From positions 34,560,484 through 34,624,483 of the forward strand of contig OX393554.1 in the NCBI GenBank assembly GCA_947650365.1: a stretch of 64,000 nt of DNA, read 5' to 3'. How positions within the stretch are numbered: the stretch's first letter is position 1; the number at the start of each line of letters is the position of its first letter. A model generated the notes under the pieces. The model was not told the origin of the DNA and searched no databases. It worked only from the letters and a program-made list of their open reading frames with translations. Origin of the DNA: Chamaelirium japonicum (lineage: Eukaryota; Streptophyta; Magnoliopsida; Liliales; Melanthiaceae). Shown one piece after another: positions 34,801 to 39,779 of this stretch. The position numbers and the translations under genes are program-made.

Positions 34801-37346
34801 CCGTGCTTCGCGCTTTCTCAGCTAGGGAGGCTTTGGGCTTCGTTCCTCGGTCTTCGTGTCTTCCTCAATCCTTGCTAGACCTCGGCGTCCTTGATCGTCG
34901 GTTCGCGGCGTCGATCGTGTTTTTGGCGTCAGCTTTGGCTTTAGCTTTCGGCTTTGGCGTAGCTTTGGCGTGGCCCTGGCTTTTGCTTTGCTTTGGCGCT
35001 TGCGCTTGAACGTAGACGGGTAGAGACTTGCGATGCTTTAGTTCTTCTGGACTTCGCGTTGTATCGGTTAGAACGTGCGGTGCTTTGCTCGTGACCGTCG
35101 TAGTTGCTTGGCTTTGGCACGTGCGTTGCTTTAGCGCGGGCTTTACCGGTGCGTTTGCTTTGGCTTCTTGCGTCGGCTTTGACTTTAGCTTTGACTCGAT
35201 CTTCTTCTCGAACGACTGGCGCTACTTCTTCAAGGCTTTTTTATTTTTCCGGCTTCCTCGACGGTTGTGGCGTCGGTCTTGGCTTTTCGGCGGGGGTAGC
35301 ACCGACCTTTGTGCGACGGTTGTAGCGTCGGCTTTTGTTGATGAAGACGGCGGGTGTAGCACCGGCTTCAGCACGACGGTTGTAGCGTCGGCTTTTGTTG
35401 ACGAAGACGGCAGGGATAGCACCGGCTTCAGGCTTTCTTCTCCCGGCTTTCTTCTTCGTGCAAGGAGTTGATGCCTTTGTTGAAGACGACGGGTGTTGTC
35501 GGCTTCGATCTTCTTCTCCGGCCTTTGCTTATGGCGTCTTCGGAGTTGATGAAGATCGTTGGAGCAGTCGGGGTGATGACGACTCCGGGTCTTCTTCTCC
35601 AAGCTTTCTTCTTCGTGCGAGGAGTCGAAGCTTTGATCTTCGAGTACAAGGTCTTCACGTTGATGAGGACTTGAAAGGCCAAGGATTCCCGTAGGACGTG
35701 CTTGCCGTGCCTCGTGAAGCCTTCGGTCTTCGAGCGTTGGAGCTTCTCTTGCGGAGCTCTTTCGTCTTCGGCTTTCGGACCCTTTGTGCCTTCCCCCACC
35801 CCCTCTATTTATAGGCAAAGGGGAGCGGTTGGGGGAGATAAATCTGAAATCTTTTTGTTTCATCCGATATCTCCCCCCATAACCATCAAGATATTGTTCC
35901 TTTATCCAAGGAAACAAACACGATCCCCTCCTTTTTAGTTGGGGTGGTTATGGCCTAGATGTGACTCGATCTTTAAAGATCGAGTTGTTATTTTTGTTGC
36001 ACTTTGATGGCGACACAACGTCATCTTGTCCGTTGGATCGAGGGATCGTCGCGGATCTACGGCTGCGTAGACGTCCACGCCACCTCCCCCCGCATCGAGG
36101 CGGTTTTTTTTATTTCTTTTTCTTTTTCTTTTCTTTTCTTTTTCTTTTTCTTTTTCTTTTCTTTTTCTTTTTCCTTTTATGGCCGGCCCCACCTCTCCAT
36201 GAGGGGGGCACGGTTTTCAACCTGCCCCCCTCTTTGTGTTCGAGTCACGGGTCCGGTGGGACCCATTCGTTTCGAGTTGGGCCATGGTGCACGGATTGAG
36301 CTTGCACGCGGGCCGAGTGTGTATGCGGGCCGTTTGTGTGCGGCCGTTGTTGCGTATGCGGGCCGTTGTGTATAGGCCAAGTTGCGTATGTGGGCCGAGT
36401 TGCGCTTGCGGGCCGTTGTGTATGGGCCAAGTTGCATGCGGGCCGTTGTGTGTGGGCCAAGTTGCATGCGGGCCGTTGTGCGTGGGCCAGATTTTCGCAT
36501 GTGGGCCGTTGTGTGCGGGCCCAAGTTGCATGGGCGAGTCGGGTTCAACCCGAAGGCCGTTGGGTGCGGGCCTATTTTTCGTGTACAAATCGGGTTCGAC
36601 CCGTGGGCTAATTTCGATGCCCACAGCCTTAAAACCAGAGCTGTTATTTTCTAGCATTATATAGACTAGTTATTCTTTATTGCATCGTCTCCAACTGATA
36701 GCACAATTGGTAAGATATGCAACCCGCGGCCATGGTCAAGGGTTCAAGTAAGTGTTGCAGCATATTTCTTCCCGCTCTCTAGTCTCTAGTGGCAGGCCTC
36801 CCTCTCGTCTTAATGGCGAGCTTTCCTACCTATGGGGTTATTAAAAATTAGGACATTTCTCTCGCTCCTATGGCGAGTTTCGATCCTTGGTCTATCCTGT
36901 GTTGGCACACTAACAGGTGATGTATTGACCAATGTGGTGGTCCTTTAAAAAAAAAATCTATGTTGTCATTATGTTGGAAAAACATTTTGTAGTAGTCGAA
37001 AATATATGTACTCAATTTTTCTTGTTTTTTTTTATCAGCTTGTGTGCAGTAGAGGTTTCGGGTTGCCAGGCTGCTGGTGGGCCCTTGCAGGATTTCAATG
37101 GGTATTCCTCCTCTAATCTGAAGGATGCTCCAACTTTCTGATTACATTACAATGTTTCCATAAGACAAATGACACTAGAATTCAAAAAACTCAACAATGA
37201 ATCTAGACTCTATTTTGTTCTAATTTACTGAAGCTACTTTGCAGGCTCGGTTCTCGCTTGCTTTACAGCGGCTTCTCTCTCCTCATGGCATGCTGTACAA
37301 TGACGACTTCGCCCAACAAAAGTTTGTAACGGTGAAAGCCACGTAG
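2844..37346 (+). CDS. DTX46: Chloroplast-type MATE efflux transporter, EDS5/DTX46-like, C-terminal half (8 exons)
   Basis: MATE proteins are proton- or sodium-coupled efflux transporters with 12 membrane helices. The EDS5/DTX45-47 group sits in the plastid envelope, and EDS5 itself exports salicylic acid or its precursor. The visible exons are 2844-2981, 3072-3140, 3246-3356, 10933-11061, 12568-12645, 13721-13792, 37039-37101 and 37245-37346. All have AG/GT borders, and every exon length is a multiple of three, so all introns are phase 0. They give 253 residues plus a stop, about the second half of a family member of roughly 550 residues. Family hallmarks visible are [52 protein letters not shown] and [20 protein letters not shown]. 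The first half and the promoter are outside the window. No break is seen in the visible exons, so the gene could be functional if the 23-kb intron is spliced. The MATE call is firm. The choice of DTX46 within the group rests on recalled similarity. Confidence 0.85.
3072..3140 (+). CDS. DTX46: MATE exon, 23 codons
   Basis: The acceptor is ATCTTCAG and the donor CAG/GTTTTT. It encodes [20 protein letters not shown] then AHQ, a hallmark segment of plastid MATE proteins (ATSMGT...AAHQ). Confidence 0.85.
3246..3356 (+). CDS. DTX46: MATE exon, 37 codons
   Basis: The acceptor is ACTATAG and the donor AAG/GTCTGG. It encodes [20 protein letters not shown] followed by [17 protein letters not shown]. 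The GEPLSQ..QSFMPEL block is strongly conserved in this group. The following intron is 7,576 bp long. Confidence 0.87.
3690..4130 (-). pseudogene. Copia RNase H-like remnant
   Basis: The minus-strand reading shows Copia RNase H signatures such as '[17 protein letters not shown]', 'YRAMA' and '[15 protein letters not shown]'. This is the final domain of Copia pol. Fossil and clearly broken. Confidence 0.6.
4150..4430 (-). pseudogene. Copia integrase core remnant
   Basis: The minus-strand reading includes '[20 protein letters not shown]' followed by '[10 protein letters not shown]', the classic start of a Copia integrase core. It lies next to the RNase H-like part, with the intervening pol region missing. 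Fossil. Confidence 0.7.
4435..5588. mobile_element. Possible solo LTR nested in the Copia fossil
   Basis: This block interrupts the Copia fossil and has no coding similarity. It begins TGATCT and ends AGATCA, a 6-bp inverted terminal repeat of LTR type. It contains a TATA-like stretch (CTTATATAAAAACG, near 5010) on the plus strand and an AATAAA-like site shortly after. No clear target duplication is visible, since the right edge coincides with the LINE insertion site. The call is tentative. Confidence 0.35.
5580..7241 (-). mobile_element. 5'-truncated L1-type LINE with 16-bp target duplication
   Basis: The LINE body is 5596-7225 on the minus strand, and its poly(A) tail appears as a T-run at 5595-5604. 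The 16-bp direct repeat AAAGAGATCACAAAGT flanks it at 5580-5595 and 7226-7241 without mismatch. The element starts inside ORF2, in the reverse-transcriptase C-terminal part, which is the usual result of incomplete reverse transcription. The 3' tail after the zinc-knuckle region is non-coding. Confidence 0.9.
6013..7225 (-). pseudogene. LINE ORF2 C-terminal remnant (reverse transcriptase end and zf-RVT)
   Basis: Two open stretches on the minus strand carry plant L1 ORF2 signatures. The first, about 6688-7225, shows '[11 protein letters not shown]', 'MKYLGLPLS', '[20 protein letters not shown]' and '[20 protein letters not shown]'. The second, 6013-6351, is a zf-RVT domain with '[17 protein letters not shown]', '[20 protein letters not shown]' and the C-x2-C...H-x4-C pattern. 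The region between them (6352-6687) is no longer open in one frame. Endonuclease and most of the RT, including the catalytic box, are missing through 5' truncation. Not functional. Confidence 0.85.
7250..7790 (-). pseudogene. Copia protease and GAG-pre-integrase remnant
   Basis: The minus strand carries '[11 protein letters not shown]', the aspartic protease active-site neighbourhood of Copia (D-S-G-A-T), followed after a gap by a GAG-pre-integrase-like piece ('LWHRHLG', 'VVQDPRTG'). Fossil. The LINE lies directly next to it. Confidence 0.65.
7800..9177 (-). other. Degraded leader/gag region of the Copia fossil
   Basis: No convincing gag domain remains. At about 8559-8720 the string GATCACAAGYG followed by CCGCCCTTCT recurs four times at spacings of about 38, 51 and 58 bp, a loose minisatellite. 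Next to the LTR edge a TATTAGAG-like stretch resembles an initiator-methionine tRNA primer site. Confidence 0.4.
9178..9465 (-). repeat. Copia LTR (5' end of the element) with internal duplication
   Basis: In minus orientation the segment begins TGTTGGTGGCTTC and contains TTAGAGTGTATATACTTAG, a common start for small Copia LTRs. About 100 bp of it occurs twice (around 9215-9320 and 9322-9443), including the sentence-like string CAATGAGGGCAATGACTCTA. A weaker copy of the outer part appears at about 3675-3710, probably the remains of the other LTR. Confidence 0.5.
9766..10405. mobile_element. Non-autonomous DNA element with about 45-bp inverted ends, GC-rich interior
   Basis: The left end begins ATCCTGGGGGAAAATTTTAT and goes on to CATACTCTAAAACTACTTCA. 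The right end, read in reverse complement, begins ATCCTGGGAAAGGGTGATTT and goes on to TCATACCCCAAAACTACTTC. The interior is GC-rich, unlike the AT-rich intron around it. It contains an imperfect tandem duplication of about 75 bp (10012-10090 and 10158-10232). No transposase was seen and no target duplication could be fixed. The GC-rich interior could be captured gene sequence, as in Pack-type elements, but no parent gene is recognised. Confidence 0.55.
10406..10932 (+). other. Intron remainder, no feature
   Basis: AT-rich intron DNA leading to the acceptor at 10932. Nothing recognisable was seen. Confidence 0.5.
10933..11061 (+). CDS. DTX46: MATE exon, 43 codons
   Basis: The acceptor is GAACTAG and the donor GAG/GTTGGT. 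It encodes [20 protein letters not shown] followed by a hydrophobic stretch ending in [17 protein letters not shown]. It resumes the reading frame exactly after the 7.6-kb repeat-filled intron. Confidence 0.87.
11062..12567 (+). other. MATE intron with an LTR-like scrap and a poly-C run
   Basis: About 11640-11756 resembles the Copia LTR at 9178-9465 in wording (AATGAATAATGTCTCATTAG, CTATACATGT). It is followed by an uninterrupted C-run at 11757-11786. The rest is ordinary AT-rich intron. Confidence 0.4.
11757..11786. repeat. Poly-C tract, about 30 bp
   Basis: An uninterrupted run of C on the plus strand directly after an LTR-like scrap. The exact length may be uncertain because homopolymers are error-prone. 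Confidence 0.8.
12568..12645 (+). CDS. DTX46: MATE exon, 26 codons
   Basis: The acceptor is TCTACAG and the donor TTG/GTATTC. It encodes [20 protein letters not shown] and LEGTLL. The motif [12 protein letters not shown] is typical of the EDS5/DTX46 group. Confidence 0.86.
12646..13720 (+). other. MATE intron, no feature
   Basis: AT-rich intron between two short exons. No open frame or repeat of note was seen. Confidence 0.5.
13721..13792 (+). CDS. DTX46: MATE exon, 24 codons
   Basis: The acceptor is TGTGCAG and the donor GTG/GTATGA. It encodes [20 protein letters not shown] and LLLV. The donor opens the 23,246-bp intron that contains the Gypsy element. Confidence 0.85.
13832..13861. repeat. 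(AT)n microsatellite
   Basis: About 15 AT units just inside the giant intron, 40 bp after its donor site. Confidence 0.9.
13862..15340. other. Giant intron, left part, degraded repeats
   Basis: No gene was recognised. The stretch 14930-15340 contains a purine-rich segment, a TAGGGTTTTC string and a CCGGGTGCGACATCCCCGCA string, which look like worn LTR or leader sequence, but no partner copy is visible. Confidence 0.35.
15341..16543. repeat. Pair of direct repeats about 185 bp long, 1.02 kb apart
   Basis: The blocks 15341-15525 and 16359-16543 share wording throughout, for example GATTGACGTAAAA, AATGAAAGCTAAAGAAAAAT, TCATGATAAATTG, TTTTTGTGCACA and AAGCTTTCAACTTTGTA. They differ by scattered substitutions. 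They may be the ends of a small, old LTR-type (TRIM-like) element of about 1.2 kb, or a simple duplication. No clear TG...CA ends or target duplication were fixed, and the interior has no coding similarity. Confidence 0.5.
16841..17007 (+). mobile_element. Small Copia LTR (153 bp) with adjoining primer-binding site, fossil
   Basis: The segment 16841-16993 starts TGTTAGATGTAGTC and ends TCTTGTAACA, typical TG...CA limits of a short Copia LTR. It is followed directly by TGGTAATTAGAGCA at 16994-17007, close to the plant initiator-methionine tRNA primer site (TGGTATCAGAGC). Leader-like DNA continues to about 17700. No coding domain or second LTR was found, so only the 5' end of the element survives. 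Confidence 0.6.
17008..17700 (+). other. Leader/gag-proximal remnant of the Copia fragment with (CT)n
   Basis: This GC-richer stretch contains open frames on both strands without domain similarity. A (CT)n-rich tract occupies about 17608-17658. It is probably the untranslated leader and start of gag from the element whose LTR is at 16841. Confidence 0.4.
17701..19566. other. Giant intron, no recognised feature
   Basis: AT-rich to mixed composition. No gene, RNA or paired repeat was recognised up to the Gypsy insertion point. Confidence 0.45.
19572..21665 (-). repeat. Gypsy 3' LTR (left-hand copy)
   Basis: This 2,094-bp copy matches the right-hand LTR along its whole length. The extra length comes mainly from one more unit of the GGGCCGTTGTGTG-type repeat (about 21300-21560) and a few small indels. 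The same TATA box lies at 20789-20798. Confidence 0.93.
20238..20417. repeat. 60-bp tandem units in the LTR
   Basis: The unit GACGGTTGTAGCGTCGGCTT...GTGTAGCACCGGCTTCA repeats at about 20238, 20298 and 20358. It is matched in the other LTR at about 35254-35433. The first unit is more diverged. Confidence 0.75.
21666..21680 (-). other. Polypurine tract of the Gypsy element
   Basis: On the minus strand TTGAGGGGGCACT lies directly before the TGTGGG start of the 3' LTR. This is the expected place and composition for the plus-strand primer of a Ty3/Gypsy element, and it confirms the element's orientation. Confidence 0.75.
21975..22745. repeat. Very GC-rich minisatellite inside the Gypsy element
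   Basis: The composition is almost entirely G and C. The string GTGCAACAGCAGCGCG recurs near 22213, 22387 and 22568. GGGGCTGCGCGGGGTCGGAG recurs near 22281, 22482 and 22669. This implies a tandem unit of about 175-200 bp with at least three copies. It lies between the antisense ORF and the 3' LTR, upstream of the ORF. Long frames are open here in several phases on both strands only because A/T-rich stops are rare. Confidence 0.8.
23116..24729 (+). CDS. Antisense ORF of the Gypsy element, plant mobile domain-like, 537 codons
   Basis: This is the longest plus-strand frame in the element. It lies between pol and the 3' LTR and reads opposite to gag-pol. Antisense ORFs at this place are known in Tat-lineage elements (Grande and relatives). 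Residues such as '[20 protein letters not shown]', '[20 protein letters not shown]', '[20 protein letters not shown]' and '[17 protein letters not shown]' resemble the plant mobile domain (PMD, aminotransferase-like), also found in MAIL1/MAIN-type host proteins. The start is uncertain, because the hydrophobic first 30 codons do not look like PMD. The function in the element is unknown, and the domain assignment is by eye. Confidence 0.6.
   Translation: MLFSVLDLYFSCYLTCALSSFFFRSRRYESFPSSGWIVDAVSHGSTHLRLPFAQVFNHRASRQEARLSVLQLSTHKRVCEDGVADGSCRVLKLGERILTDEGSSRQIVRPILGLPFNHTGEESVPVPVVALKICSRCTRWGVEIQPRGDVTYLGGFRDWMRELSGALEAEPGMERLARFVEPACWEYSRPDGMYRALCEQWCPETNTFLTEAGEIGITLRDVHVNSGCPEVRSYYQEEVPFLEVLTDPDESPSFCLLPFKAYAIIAVHERSDRVLHSDWVDFWFRGEYRHAPPSSHPMWRYASSKRPAPGTFRRPIESLKKEWCSMAGAQRPWEVLGLEECSDAWRAAYWSAGLVLFLCRFALPWEGDVIRPGTFLAAARMVNGEFLNLAPAILCSLYGGLSGTYWSLSSAGNARGEVGRASSFCSLHYLYGWIGLHFPKGIFAARGPSTSVPFLPCVGGVMNAYYAWERPKPSARECLRRMGPSDFEFVSENSLAPSTRSLVCDVEEMPEHLYWSMVSCRPGYLVWRREDVVEVAR
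24743..26392 (+). CDS. Further antisense open stretches with a coiled-coil end
   Basis: Two plus-strand open stretches follow the PMD-like ORF. The last 110 or so codons (about 26060-26390) are rich in Glu, Lys, Arg, Ala and Leu ('[20 protein letters not shown]', '[20 protein letters not shown]'), a likely coiled coil. PMD proteins from plant mobile elements often have a low-complexity linker and coiled coil after the domain, so these stretches may belong to the same antisense unit. That is inference, and I do not join them. Confidence 0.45.
26400..26759. other. Spacer between pol end and antisense ORF
   Basis: A T-rich stretch containing two poly-T runs (near 26490 and 26608). It lies between the converging integrase region (minus) and the antisense unit (plus), where transcripts from both strands could end. 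No gene was seen. Confidence 0.4.
26760..28200 (-). pseudogene. Gypsy pol, integrase part (fossil)
   Basis: The minus-strand integrase shows a zinc-binding region ('[20 protein letters not shown]'), a core with '[16 protein letters not shown]', '[11 protein letters not shown]' and '[18 protein letters not shown]', and '[13 protein letters not shown]' (equivalent of the DD35E core). A C-terminal part reading '[18 protein letters not shown]' follows. It is the last pol domain, as usual in Ty3/Gypsy elements. Confidence 0.9.
28250..30500 (-). pseudogene. Gypsy pol, reverse transcriptase and RNase H part (fossil)
   Basis: Minus-strand reverse transcriptase motifs are '[20 protein letters not shown]', '[16 protein letters not shown]', '[19 protein letters not shown]', '[20 protein letters not shown]' and '[10 protein letters not shown]' (the YVDD catalytic box). 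The ordinary RNase H-like part follows, and then the start of a second, Tat-typical RNase H ('[18 protein letters not shown]', '[17 protein letters not shown]'). Confidence 0.9.
30500..32030 (-). pseudogene. Gypsy pol, protease-containing part (fossil)
   Basis: The minus strand carries a retropepsin-like domain with '[16 protein letters not shown]' (D-C-G-S-A in place of D-S/T-G-A) and '[20 protein letters not shown]'. These are standard for Tat-lineage Gypsy proteases. Charged linkers surround the domain. Confidence 0.85.
32089..32490. repeat. Tandem duplication of about 200 bp at the gag/pol border
   Basis: The block starting GGTTCTTCATGGGTCGGGGA at 32089 recurs at 32290 with only a few differences, a period of 201 bp. 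Both copies include GGTGGGCTTGATTTCTTCTA and ACGTAGTAGTCGAATTTACC. It must be younger than the element family and may be specific to this copy. Confidence 0.85.
32232..34505 (-). pseudogene. Gypsy gag region (fossil)
   Basis: The minus-strand gag-like region has a low-complexity Ala/Pro-rich N-terminal part. A retrotransposon gag core follows, with '[19 protein letters not shown]', '[19 protein letters not shown]', '[20 protein letters not shown]' and '[14 protein letters not shown]'. A later part shows '[15 protein letters not shown]', a half zinc-knuckle-like motif. This protein would form the virus-like particle. A tandem duplication of about 200 bp lies at its distal end. Treated as a broken fossil. 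Confidence 0.85.
34577..36625 (-). repeat. Gypsy 5' LTR (right-hand copy)
   Basis: This is the element's 5' LTR because gag-pol reads leftward. In minus orientation it starts TGTGGGCATCG and ends CGCGACAACA. It holds a tandem family of about 30-bp units near its start (around 36300-36540), a pyrimidine-rich tract (about 36110-36175), a TATA box (35805-35814) and 60-bp tandem units (about 35255-35430). Length is 2,049 bp. Confidence 0.93.
35805..35814 (-). promoter_or_regulatory. TATA box of the Gypsy 5' LTR
   Basis: The minus strand reads CTATAAATAG, an excellent plant TATA box, inside a GC-rich context about 815 bp from the LTR start. The U3 part would be about 0.8 kb, and R plus U5 about 1.2 kb, which is long. 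The left LTR has the same box at 20789-20798. Confidence 0.6.
36685..36957 (+). mobile_element. tRNA-derived SINE, about 270 bp
   Basis: It has a pol III A box-like TGATAGCACAATTGG at 36696-36710 and a good B box GGTTCAAGTA at 36741-36750, correctly spaced for a tRNA-derived SINE head. The body lacks coding potential and ends in an A-run (36947-36956). No target duplication could be fixed. It lies 55 bp beyond the Gypsy element and 80 bp before a MATE exon. Confidence 0.55.
37039..37101 (+). CDS. DTX46: MATE exon, 21 codons, after the giant intron
   Basis: The acceptor is TTTATCAG and the donor TGG/GTATTC. It encodes [20 protein letters not shown] and W. The GCWWAL.GFQW motif confirms the frame. 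A second AG at 37048-37049 would give a different phase and is less likely. Confidence 0.85.
37245..37346 (+). CDS. DTX46: MATE terminal exon with stop
   Basis: The acceptor is CTTTGCAG. It encodes [20 protein letters not shown], then a charged tail ending in VTVKAT, and the stop TAG at 37344-37346. The family usually ends with a short hydrophilic tail of this kind. Confidence 0.85.
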   Translation, partial: ARFSLALQRLLSPHGMLYNDDFAQQKFVTVKAT

Positions 37347-37743
37347 CATGATACCTCTAGGGCTCACCTGGAAATATTAACCCGGAGGCCCTCGACATCC
37401 ATTTCTGCTTCACTCAATCGTACCGAGCACCCCCATTGTAAGCACGGTTGCCATTGGCCAGAAAAAAAGTCCATCACAGAGGAAGTTCAACATGGCGACC
37501 AATCGATGGATGGCGTATTTGTTATTCAAGTTGTACAAAGTACCTAGAACAAGTGAGCCTAGCAAATTAGCTTAGATAATTTCCATGTTTTTTTTTTTTG
37601 GAAATGAAGATAATTTCCATGTTGTGTTTGTGATTTATTTCAGATCTACAAATTGTAGTTTTCAAAAAATATTCTTAGATAAAATATATAAGTATTAATT
37701 GTTGAATCACATTTCCATTGAAACCCTATTCCAGATCAATAAA
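37347..37743 (+). other. Probable MATE 3' UTR with AATAAA
   Basis: The stretch follows the TAG stop. An AATAAA at 37738-37743 lies about 390 bp downstream and could be the poly(A) signal. Plant signals are degenerate, so this is tentative. Confidence 0.35.
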
Positions 37744-38230
37744 CAGAAAGGTTCTGCTGGCAATCTCTCACTGAACCTCCCTGTGTTTTCTTCATCAACA
37801 ATGGACTAGAATGAAATCTACCAACCCACTTAATTCCCTGCTTTGCTTCTTCAAACCATAGTAACAATATTCTTTGAATTATTAAAAATTTTGCAAATAA
37901 TTCACGAACTCAAAGGCAAATGAATTATTCTCCGAATCATTCGGCAACATGAGTCACACTCGAATAACCCTAGAATTATTCACGAATTTTCTGAACAATT
38001 CATTATTTTCTCTGTTTTTTGTGTGCTGCCTATTTTTTTTAGTTATATATATATATATATATTAATATAGAATTACTAATGTATAAATTTTATGTTTTAT
38101 GTTTCTGAACTTCTCCCAAACTTTTTCTAAATTTTTCGGATATTTTTGAACTTCGAATTTTGCCCCCTCGCCAAATTATTCCCGAGCGCTGAATTTGTTA
38201 CTATGCTTTCAAACTATCATGGATTCTGTC

Positions 38231-38264
<34 letters not shown>

Positions 38265-38655
38265 AGATCTTATTAGTCGCTAACCGTCGTCCCAATCAAA
38301 TTTTGCCGGTGAGAGTAAGTTAAGAGTTATTAGGGTAAAGGTTTAAAGCGAGCTGATTGGGTTGAGGTTAGAGTTAGGGTTAGATAATACTAGACCTAGT
38401 ATGAAAATAAAAAATCTTTTTATATAAATATAAAAAATCTTTTTATATAAATATAAAAAATCTTTTGTGATATTTTACAATTAAAAAGAAAAGAAAACAC
38501 CATCTATCCGATGCCTCTAGAGAGACTACTAAACTCCATGTAGTCTTCTATGCTGAGTGCCCGAGGATAAAAACCTCAGTGAGCGTGGTTTACTCATATG
38601 AGATAGCAGAACCAACTGTTCAACAATCTTTACACTAAGCATAAAAAAAATAATA
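37744..38655. other. Intergenic spacer with poly-C run
   Basis: AT-rich DNA with a (TA)n at about 38044-38062, a 32-bp C-run at 38232-38263 and a triplicated AAAAAATCTTTT...TATAAATAT string at about 38406-38465. No gene was seen. Confidence 0.5.
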
Positions 38656-38666
38656 AAGGTAAACAT

Positions 38667-38774
<108 letters not shown>

Positions 38775-38962
38775 GTTCTATCGGGAAAATTTCAGCACAC
38801 CCTGCATACGCTACAACGCGGGACCCACTGCGATTCAAGAGTCATGGGGTAGCAGACCCTAGCACATGGGGGTAGTGCCCCCCAGCACATAGAGCGTGCT
38901 GATAGGCTCTGGGCAACGATTGTAGCGTATGTAGGATGTGCTGAAAATTTTCCCATTCTATC
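38775..38962. mobile_element. 172-bp MITE with inverted ends and 8-bp target duplication
   Basis: The body 38783-38954 starts GGGAAAATTTCAGCACACCC and ends, in reverse complement, GGGAAAATTTTCAGCACATC. The inverted arms are about 37 bp (CTGCATACGCTACAA against TTGTAGCGTATGTAG). It is flanked by GTTCTATC and ATTCTATC, an 8-bp duplication with one mismatch. That size suggests hAT, though a 9-10-bp Mutator-type duplication is also possible. There is no coding capacity. Confidence 0.75.
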
Positions 38963-39184
38963 GGGTCCAAATTGTGGTTAAGAGGGGAATTGCATTTTTT
39001 CGATGCACGAGAATTCGTCGTTCCAGAAGTAATCAAACCCAAGTGGCCAAATGGGATTTTTCGTCCTTCACAGAGGAGCTATCCGCCCAACTTGTTTCGT
39101 TCGAGATCCGTCCTCAGAACTCAGGGTCAGTGGACTGAATTTGGTTTTACCGCACGCCCAATTTCGTGAGATCAGATTTACCAC

Positions 39185-39370
39185 AAGAGCAATGTTATTC
39201 AGTCCGAAGGTTTTCCTGATTCCGCTCAGCCCGATTGACATGGCAGTGTGCAACTGATGGTGTAAAAGACTTAAATGTCGCTAATGAGTTTCAACCACCA
39301 GTTACACACAGCCATGTTAATTGGGCTGGTGAAATCGGAAAAACCTTCGGCCTGAATAGCATTTCTCTTA
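39185..39370. mobile_element. Fold-back inverted repeat, arms about 74 bp
   Basis: The left arm at about 39185-39258 contains ATTCAGTCCGAAGGTTTTCC and GACATGGCAGTGTGCAACTG. The right arm at about 39297-39370 contains the reverse complements CAGTTACACACAGCCATGTT and GGAAAAACCTTCGGCCTGAA. The loop is about 38 bp. It resembles a MITE or fold-back element, but its outer limits are not sharp. Confidence 0.65.
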
Positions 39371-39779
39371 CCACAAACCCTTTCCCTGATGATCCTACCG
39401 ACCTTATTCCTATTTAGGTAACCCCAAGTGGCTCACTAACATAGTGCACCCACAAATCTCATTACCCGAACCCAAGGTAAACTGTGTTATGAGAGTGGCC
39501 ATAACGTCCTTGCCATGCACTGAGCCATCGCTATCGATTTCCCACTTATCGTGCAGACTACCACGACTATTCCCATAAAATCAAAATTAACTTCAATAAT
39601 TTTAACAAATTCGAGAAACAAAAGTGAAAGACTATGTAAACATACTCACACCCTCGGATTCGACCCCGAGGCACAAGTTTCAAGAACATGGTCGTCCAAC
39701 AAACTATCGATCAAAGCCAAAGGAAACAGGCTACTTAAGTGCATTCACAAGTCACACCAGACAAAACCACAAGTACCAA
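39371..39779. other. Spacer before the satellite, no gene
   Basis: Unique-looking DNA with short open frames but no similarity. It passes into the first satellite monomer at about 39780. Confidence 0.5.

Larger units (their letters stand above)
19567..36630 (-). mobile_element. Ty3/Gypsy Tat-lineage LTR retrotransposon, nearly whole fossil, 17 kb
   Basis: The element runs 19572-36625 on the minus strand between perfect copies of GCCTT (19567-19571 and 36626-36630). In element order it has the 5' LTR (36625-34577), gag, protease, reverse transcriptase, two RNase H-like parts, integrase, a long region carrying an antisense ORF, a polypurine tract and the 3' LTR (21665-19572). The dual RNase H, the long post-pol region and the antisense ORF place it in the Tat group (Grande/Retand/Ogre-like). 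The LTRs differ by roughly 1.5-2% by eye plus a few indels. With a rate of 1.3e-8 per site per year this suggests insertion within about the last million years. It looks nearly whole, with perhaps three or four breaks. It sits in a MATE intron, antisense to the gene. Confidence 0.93.

Noticed and set aside
36685-36760. Possible tRNA gene
   Set aside because: A and B boxes are present, but the arms do not fold into a full cloverleaf by eye, and a longer body with an A-tail follows. A tRNA-derived SINE fits better.
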